Of a DNA stretch of 14,981 nucleotides, positions 8,656-14,981 are shown piece after piece. Origin of the DNA: Conidiobolus incongruus B7586 (Eukaryota > Entomophthoromycota > Entomophthoromycetes > Entomophthorales > Conidiobolaceae); the NCBI GenBank assembly GCA_000697335.1, contig JNEM01011929.1, positions 1 to 14,981 on the forward strand. The letters are read 5' to 3'. Both the position numbers and the translations under genes were made by a program. Each line of letters opens with the position of its first letter. Positions within the stretch are counted from its first letter, which is position 1. The notes below the pieces were generated by a model that saw only the letters and a list, made by a program, of their open reading frames with translations, was not told where the DNA came from and made no database searches.

Positions 8656-8916
8656 TTATCTGCGGGAAGAGTAAGTGATCTTGAGGTAACCATCTTCAGT
8701 AGCCAAGCGGTTGAGAGAATCGTCGGCTTCACCAAGAGCACGGACGAAACCGGAAAGAGCGTAAGTGACAGATTCAGAGGTGATGACACCGTTTTCGTCA
8801 ACGTTGGGGATGACGATTTGAACGGAGGAGTGATCCTTAGCAGTGATCAAACGGTTGGTGGCGGAACATTTACGGGGAATGTACAAGTCAACAATTTGTC
8901 CTTCGCTGTTTTCCAT
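8656..8916 (-). CDS. RPS21: 40S ribosomal protein eS21
   Basis: An 86-residue protein, the normal length for eS21 (S21e), a small-subunit protein present in eukaryotic cytosolic ribosomes. The N-terminal block is the family signature, [16 protein letters not shown] (residues 9-24), then AKDHSSVQI, and near the end [20 protein letters not shown]. The final part, [10 protein letters not shown], differs from the VWSYQR-like end of many fungi. The ATG is at 8914-8916 and the TAA at 8656-8658. There is no intron inside the coding part. Codon use is strongly biased to C-ending and other preferred codons (ATC, GTC, TCC, AAC, CGT, AAG) and the gene is much more GC-rich than its surroundings, as expected for a highly expressed gene. 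An A at -3 and AAAATGG context support the start. The upstream minus strand shows CTAAT and TTTTAG at 8928-8933, so a short 5' UTR intron is possible but unproven. Confidence 0.96.
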   Translation of the reverse strand: MENSEGQIVDLYIPRKCSATNRLITAKDHSSVQIVIPNVDENGVITSESVTYALSGFVRALGEADDSLNRLATEDGYLKITYSSRR

Positions 8917-9000
8917 TTTAGCTTATTCTAAAATAATTAGGTGAGTGAACTGAGAATATAAAAGGAATTTAATTAGTGAAATTTCATAGTTAAATACTGA

Positions 9001-10622
9001 CTTTTTATTTAACAACCGAAAAATAAGAGAGGGTTTAAAATTTGATAAGTTCACTTTCATACTCAAATTTTCAATTAAATTTTATTAAATTGTGGGATTT
9101 TTTAATATTGTATACAAAATTTCCAAAATGTATATCCTCAATATAAAAAATTTCAGAATATTTCATATCACCTCTTAATATAGAAATTATAAACAATTAT
9201 TTATGGAAATATTCAATGTAAGAGTAAATTATTTTTTTTTTGAAAATATAAAAAAACATAGTGGTTTAGAAATGTATAATTTTATTTTTTTTTTCAACCG
9301 TTAATTGATTTAAATTCATTTTATATCAAATTAAAAATCAATATAATACATATTTATTTTTGTGTATTGCTATTTGAATATATATTACATAATTTTTTAA
9401 ATTATTTTACATTGATTAAACTTAATCATAAGAAAGATACTTTATGATTTTACTAAATCGCTATAGTTATGAATATTTTGTTAAATTATTAAATAAAATT
9501 GTGTTTGTACTAATTAAAATTTATTTTTTAAGAATCTTTTCTACATTAACTATGACACATTATGAAATATTAGTAATGTAAGTTATTTTTGATTCAAATA
9601 TGAATAATATATTTACTATCGTGATGTCATTGTAAAATTATTAATTGAATTTCATGATATTTTTCAAAATTTAATATCTGAAATAACATTTATAAGATAT
9701 ATGGTTTTATAAAAAATAACTGCAAATATCTTGATTAGAAGTTAATTTAAATTAAGTAAATAAAATAAATAATTATATAGAGATATTTGATAGTTTAATT
9801 ATAACATCTCAAGTTTAGCTTTTTACTTGAAATATATAATTTAAATATTTAATAAATACTCTATTATATTGTGCTTTATTCTTATCAAAAAAACTAAAAA
9901 ATCGGTATTTAGAATGAAATATTCAATTATTCGGAATATTCATCTACTAGGAATACAAATGTTTTGCTATAATTAACCATATACAAATTTAATTCTATAT
10001 TTATTAAAAATATTCAAATTAATGCCAAATTCAACTATTATATTACTGATAGTTAAATATAGTATTTTTTTAAAATTATAATAAATCATTATAAATTCTT
10101 ATGCAACTTTCAACAATATATTTTTATTTATAATTTTGTCAAGATGTGAATAAAAAATAGGATTATAGATGCATGGTTGTAATAAATATAAAAATTATTA
10201 CTTTGTAATTAATATCTAATCGCTAAAATCATCCAGTTTCTAAATTATGGCATTTTTAATTCATTGAAATTACTCTATCATATCAAAATGAATTTTGGAT
10301 ATTAACTACTACTATATTAATTGTAGCAAATTAATTAGTAACAATCTTTTATAATATATTCTAATTGTAAATTATAAAATATGCAAATTTTTCAACCTAA
10401 TTCTATATTAATCCAAGATTATATATTTCATATTTAATAAAATCAAATTTACAATATTAATCGTTTAATAAGCTATAATATGTTCTAGAGTTCTCTAATT
10501 ACACTGAATACAGTGTAACTTAATATTGAATTCTAATTAATTAAAATTTATTACCAGTTCGAGGTATATCAATTTCAGTTAAAATTGTATAATCTTGAAA
10601 TATTCCGACTTCTTGAAAAAAT

Positions 10623-10661
<39 letters not shown>

Positions 10662-11640
10662 GAACAATGTGTGACTACAGAGCCAAATTTTAATTAGTAT
10701 CCTCAGATATTTAATTGGTTGAAATGACTAACATAACAATGTATTTATCTCCAACGGGGAATAAGATTATTTTCATGAATATATTGGCCAAGATCAAAAT
10801 AAACCATGTAAATTTAGTAATTATTGAGTTCCTAAAAATATATATTAAGACAATTAAATTTGATGTATGAAAGACAAATACTGAATATTATATATAATTA
10901 AACATATTCTCCATGTTTATATCCATATTATGAAATTGATTTGATGCTTTGAGAATGTTAATATATCAATTTGGAATTATAAATATGATATTAGCTCAAT
11001 TTTTATCAGAGTACATCTGTACCTTAATTTTTGGATATTCGATATTCAAAGTTAAATATTAACTTTTGATTAAATGTACCATAAAGAGATTAAGCTTTGT
11101 AGTTGCTAAACATACTTTGTACTCTATATAATAAGTAGTTTACATAATATTCAGTTTTTATCTTCATAAATATCATAACTTTGATTTTGCTCTATTTTGT
11201 ATACATGTGTCAAGAAATGTGAGTACTAAAATTTACAAATGCTTTTAGAAATATATTAATAATTAATTAAATAAAGTAATTTGAAAATTTTGATATTTAT
11301 GAATTTCAATATCCTTTGATTGAATAATATTTAATAATATTATTTATTGATGATTGATGTCCAACATTAATCATATAATATATAATATTGAATCAATAAT
11401 TATATATAAATAAAAATATCAGTTATAAAATATCATTTTATCAAAAATTATAATGTTTATTATTTATTTGGTAAAACTTTATTACTTGAATTTCTCCTTA
11501 TTATTAGTATAGAAATTAAAAAATTTGCCATTTTTTAATTTCTGATCTTTCAAACATATTATATGTATTGAAAGATTATATATATATAATATATAGGAAA
11601 ATAAATATTTTCAAACTATATATATATTCAATTTTAATTA
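9001..11640. other. gene desert, left part
   Basis: More than 2.6 kb of very AT-rich DNA upstream of RPS21. Both strands are closed at short intervals in all frames, apart from the microsatellite listed separately. A pyrimidine-rich stretch on the minus strand near 9020-9036, upstream of RPS21, is the only promoter-like feature. Confidence 0.6.
10626..10658. repeat. (TA)n microsatellite
   Basis: An uninterrupted alternating AT tract of 33 bases. It is self-complementary and can form a cruciform. The length is likely to vary between strains. Confidence 0.95.
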
Positions 11641-12770
11641 TTTTTTTATTAAAATATTTTGATTTTAAAATTTATACTTAAATTTAATTATATTTAAACT
11701 AAATAGTGATTATCAAAAGGTTTTCATTTTTGTATCTTTAAAACTTAATTATAACCCTTTTAAAATTATCTAAAACTTACAAATAACTTATAAAAATAGT
11801 GTTTATTTAAAACCACCATATATCACTAGATTTGTGATTTTAATACTAAAAGGGATATTATTTAAAATTTTCTAAAATTTGAAAAATTAATTTCTACTGT
11901 TATTTTTGTATTTAAAAATACAATAAAAAAATATATTAAGAAATACCTTTTTATTTCTATTAGAGAATTATTAAAATAATTTAATATTAATTATATAAAT
12001 ATATTATATATACTTAAGTTTAAACTTAAACTTATTAATAAAAATATAAAATAAATACCTTATAATTTAATAAAAGCTTAAAAAATTAAAGTAGTTATAA
12101 TTAAATTAAATTTATTAAAATATAACTAAAAATAAAGGTTTTTATAATAAATATTTATAATTAATGAATTTTAAATTTCTTTATATAATTCTTTACTTAA
12201 AAATAAAACAAGATGTTAGGTTAAGTTAAATTAACCTTTTTTATAAATTCTAATGAATAAATATTTTAAATATAAATAAATGTTAATTATTATAATAAAT
12301 TAAAATGATATATAATTTTTTTATTTTATATCTTAAGGAAAATTAATAATAGTAAATTATATATTATTTTTTTAAATAGTGTTTTTAATATAAATTTAAA
12401 ACATTTATTATTTTGTATAATAATTGTAAAATACATAAAGTTAAAACTATAAAAGATTTTTTATATAAAAAAACCAAAGAGTATTATTATATCTAGTATA
12501 TTCACTTAATTATAACTTATATAATTGTAATTATTTTAAACAATTAAAAAAAAGCTTACAAGAAAAAAACTTCCTACAAACAAATTAAATTAGTTTGTAA
12601 AATATTAAATTTTAGTCTTTAATAAAAAGTATTGTTTTTTAGGCATTAGAAGCTTACCAAAAGTATAGAAAAAAGTTATTAATAATAAAAGAAAGTATTA
12701 GTTTTATATTATTTATTAATTTATTTGTTTAATTTTAATTTTAAAATTGTGTTATTACTTAATTTCTGCA
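11640..12770. other. AT-rich tract depleted in CA/TG dinucleotides
   Basis: The sequence is mostly A and T, with C and G mainly in CTT, AAG, ACC and GGT words. Over 11881-12700 I counted about 25 CA plus TG dinucleotides by eye and no CG, against about 21 in only 240 bases at 9541-9780. The change at both ends looks fairly sharp. No coding frame. It contains a perfect 16-base palindrome (12014-12029) and a 23-base near-palindrome (12576-12598). It could be a repeat that decayed by cytosine deamination in CA/CG context, or simply a different AT-rich sequence class. Confidence 0.45.
12014..12029. repeat. perfect 16-base palindrome
   Basis: TTAAGTTTAAACTTAA reads the same on both strands. In DNA this AT-rich it may be chance. 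Confidence 0.6.
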
Positions 12771-13439
12771 CTAATAAATTATTAATGTAATTCAATTTTA
12801 TTCAATTTTGCATTGTTAAAAAACAAATATCAATTTAGTTACAAAACATATCAAATTAAAAAGATTAATTTTAAAAATATTTTTATAATATGAATATCTC
12901 ATAATTTAATGTTTATACTATGAAATTATTAAAATAAAATTTTACAAATATTTAATACTTTGATTAGTTATATTTCTACTACTAATAATTAAATATTAAT
13001 GTTCAATATAATTCTATATAAAATACTAATTATCAAAAATGACATATATAAATTCACCAATTTTTTACATCGGATTGATTGAAATTTGAAATCAAAATTT
13101 TTTTCAAAATATATAGAGTTAATATATGTCAAAGGACCGAATGATAAAAATTATAAATTCAACCAATAAAGATATATTAATAATTACTAAATCATTTATT
13201 ATTTTTCAACCTTGATTTATCCAATTGTTAAAATAATGATAATCAGCATAATTTGAAACTAATATTCAAATGGATAAAAATTATTGATCTATAATATTAT
13301 ATATATTGATTAAATCTACTACATATATATTTTAATATTAGAATAAATTCAAAATATAATTTCAATAAAATTATGATAATATAATGATTGACAAATTAAA
13401 AATCTTATACTATCACTATTTGTTTCCTTATTGTCAATA
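12771..13439. other. gene desert, AT-rich
   Basis: AT-rich spacer with ordinary CA/TG frequency. I see no gene, RNA or repeat. Confidence 0.55.
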
Positions 13440-13780
13440 GATATATTAACACGTTTTGAGAAAGCCGTGTCCAGAGTGTTTAAGTAAAAGAGAGAGATCA
13501 GGTGAATTCCAGGTAAGTGTTAGGGAGATAGGGGGTTTATTGATTTAAGTCAAATAGCTGGGAGGATCCAGACCGAACTCTTTCTGCTGAGGATAGCTCT
13601 AATTCCGGATTTTATAGCGTGGGTTGGGTAAAGTGATTCATGGATTATCCGGTGACTTGCACCATCGGCCAATTAAAAGATAGAGCAAGAGCAGATGGTA
13701 TATGAGGGGGAAATGACTTTAATATTAGGTTGATATAAGGACACTTGGGTAGAAAGGAGTCACCTAACTCGTGACAATAT
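13440..13780. other. isolated GC-richer island, candidate non-coding RNA or short element
   Basis: About 330 bases stand out sharply from a desert that is very AT-rich on both sides. There is no long open frame on either strand. It starts with a hairpin (ACACG at 13449-13453, CGTGT at 13466-13470) and is bounded by TATTGTCA (13429-13436) and its complement TGACAATA (13772-13779). The same flanks can also be read as a degraded direct repeat. It contains purine-rich stretches, GGATCC at 13564-13569 and CAGGTAAGTGT near 13510. I tested it by eye against U1, U2, U4, U6, RNase P and SRP RNA signatures and found no match. A SINE-like or MITE-like insertion and an unrecognised structured RNA are both possible. 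Confidence 0.4.
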
Positions 13781-14981
13781 TATTGAACTTAATAAATCAA
13801 TTAGTATTTAAAAAATGATTCATTTGAAATAATATATATTTTAATGAATTTATATTCGTCTGATAAGTTTTAAATTATATATATTAAAATTTTAAAATTA
13901 TATTACGACTAATTAATAAATATATAATTTTTTAATTATGACAAGATGATTAGCTTTTACTAATAAATCCAATACTAAGTTATTTAAAATTAATGATATC
14001 AATATTATATTTTCGATTAAATAATAAAATAATGTATACTAATAACAAAATATAAATTATATTTTAAGTAATAATAATTATAAACTATCAGAATTTTACT
14101 CAAATTATATAATGGCATCAAATTCATCAGTATATAAAATTTATTTATTCTATCTAAATAATAATATAACAATTTAATAAAATAAATATTATTCCAAATT
14201 GATTGAAGTTGATTTATAGTTAAAAATTATTTATTGTTTATTAAACATTATTGGGGGTTATTCAGTCTTTATAAAAATATGAATTTATATTAGGTTATTT
14301 TTTTAAAGGATAATATATATATGTATATATTAAAATGCAAAGTTGAAGTTATATTATATTATATTATATTATATTATTATTTAATAAGTTCAATTAATAC
14401 AAAATAAAAATCCTATAAGCCATGATGAATATGGTGTTATATTATAATGAATTGGTATTATTGAGAAAAGTAATAATTATTATGAAATAATTCTTCGAAT
14501 ATTTATAGAAATATCTTAAGTTTGTATTATTCTTGAAAAGATATCAGTTTAATCTTATTTATTACTATATACATTAAATAATGGCACAGTTTTAAAACAA
14601 AATTAAATATAATTTTTGATATATAAATAATAAATAATTAGTACTTTTTATTATTTTGAATAATTCTTTTTCATACTATTAAAATGGTTTTGAAATACAA
14701 AATAATAGTTATTTATTAAAAACTAGAATATAATACTTTATAAATAGAATAAATTTATAAATTTTTTTACGAGTATATTGTTTATTAACCCAAAGCAATT
14801 ATAATTAAATTAATTATAATTTAGTGAGTATAATTGATATAATAAACTTTCTCACTTTTTTCAAAAATTATATATAATTTTTGATTCATATTAAATTTTT
14901 GAATATTTTTATTTAATTAATTGGATTTTAAAATTCTATCAGTAATACTATTTGAAAAAAAATCTATTAAATATATATCAT
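13781..14981. other. gene desert, right end
   Basis: AT-rich to the window edge, no coding frame or RNA gene seen. It includes the ATATT array listed separately. Confidence 0.55.
14351..14375 (+). repeat. ATATT tandem array
   Basis: Five perfect ATATT units followed by degenerate ATT units. A simple pentanucleotide microsatellite. Confidence 0.9.

Noticed and set aside
13505-13525. CAGGTAAGTGT and TTAGGG in the island, read as U1 complement, splice donor or telomerase template
   Set aside because: The complement lacks the rest of U1, there is no exon on either side, and one TTAGGG without a permuted repeat is not a template.
1-14981. tRNA, rRNA, CRISPR array or recognisable retroviral, LTR or Polinton element
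   Set aside because: No cloverleaf with A and B boxes, no rRNA core words, no regular spacer array and no polymerase, integrase or capsid motifs were found by reading both strands.

Overview
This window is eukaryotic nuclear DNA, most likely from an AT-rich fungus. The reasons are a fungal-looking ribosomal protein eS21, GT-AG introns of 49 to 83 bases with CTAAT-like branch sites, a two-BIR Bir1/survivin-type protein, an Spp2-type spliceosome factor, and very AT-rich intergenic DNA. The exact lineage cannot be read from the sequence. An early-diverging, AT-rich fungus is my best guess, with low confidence.

Layout. Bases 1-1178 are a block of richer base composition with transposon-like pieces: an open frame running in from the left edge, one copy of a ~236-base element (A1) and a second, unrelated-looking insert (B). 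A1 and B are separated and bounded by three copies of one 13-18 base target sequence. Bases 1179-2412 are AT-rich and empty. Bases 2413/2491-4800 (minus) hold a six- or seven-exon gene for a Bir1/survivin homologue with two complete zinc-binding BIR domains. A second copy of the element (A2) lies at 4943-5177, 130 bases upstream of the Bir1 start, with its own 12-base target duplication. An AT-rich spacer follows. The intronless Spp2/GPKOW G-patch gene is at 6111-6989 (plus). It converges on a small gene at 7169-7558 (minus) for a probable mitochondrial protein built from two 38-residue repeats. The ribosomal protein eS21 gene is at 8656-8916 (minus), with a decayed-looking island (about 8120-8640) just 3' of it. 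From about 9000 to the end there is a ~6 kb desert without genes. Inside it are a TA microsatellite, a ~1.1 kb tract with few CA/TG dinucleotides, an isolated ~330-base GC-richer island (about 13440-13780) and an ATATT array.

The four clear genes are ordinary housekeeping functions: chromosome segregation, splicing, a mitochondrial protein and translation. They do not form a pathway. Most of the unusual material is in the repeats and in one gene structure: both BIR domains are interrupted by a phase-0 intron at the same residue, which as I recall is also where human survivin intron 1 lies. I saw no CRISPR array, tRNA, rRNA or recognisable virus-like element.
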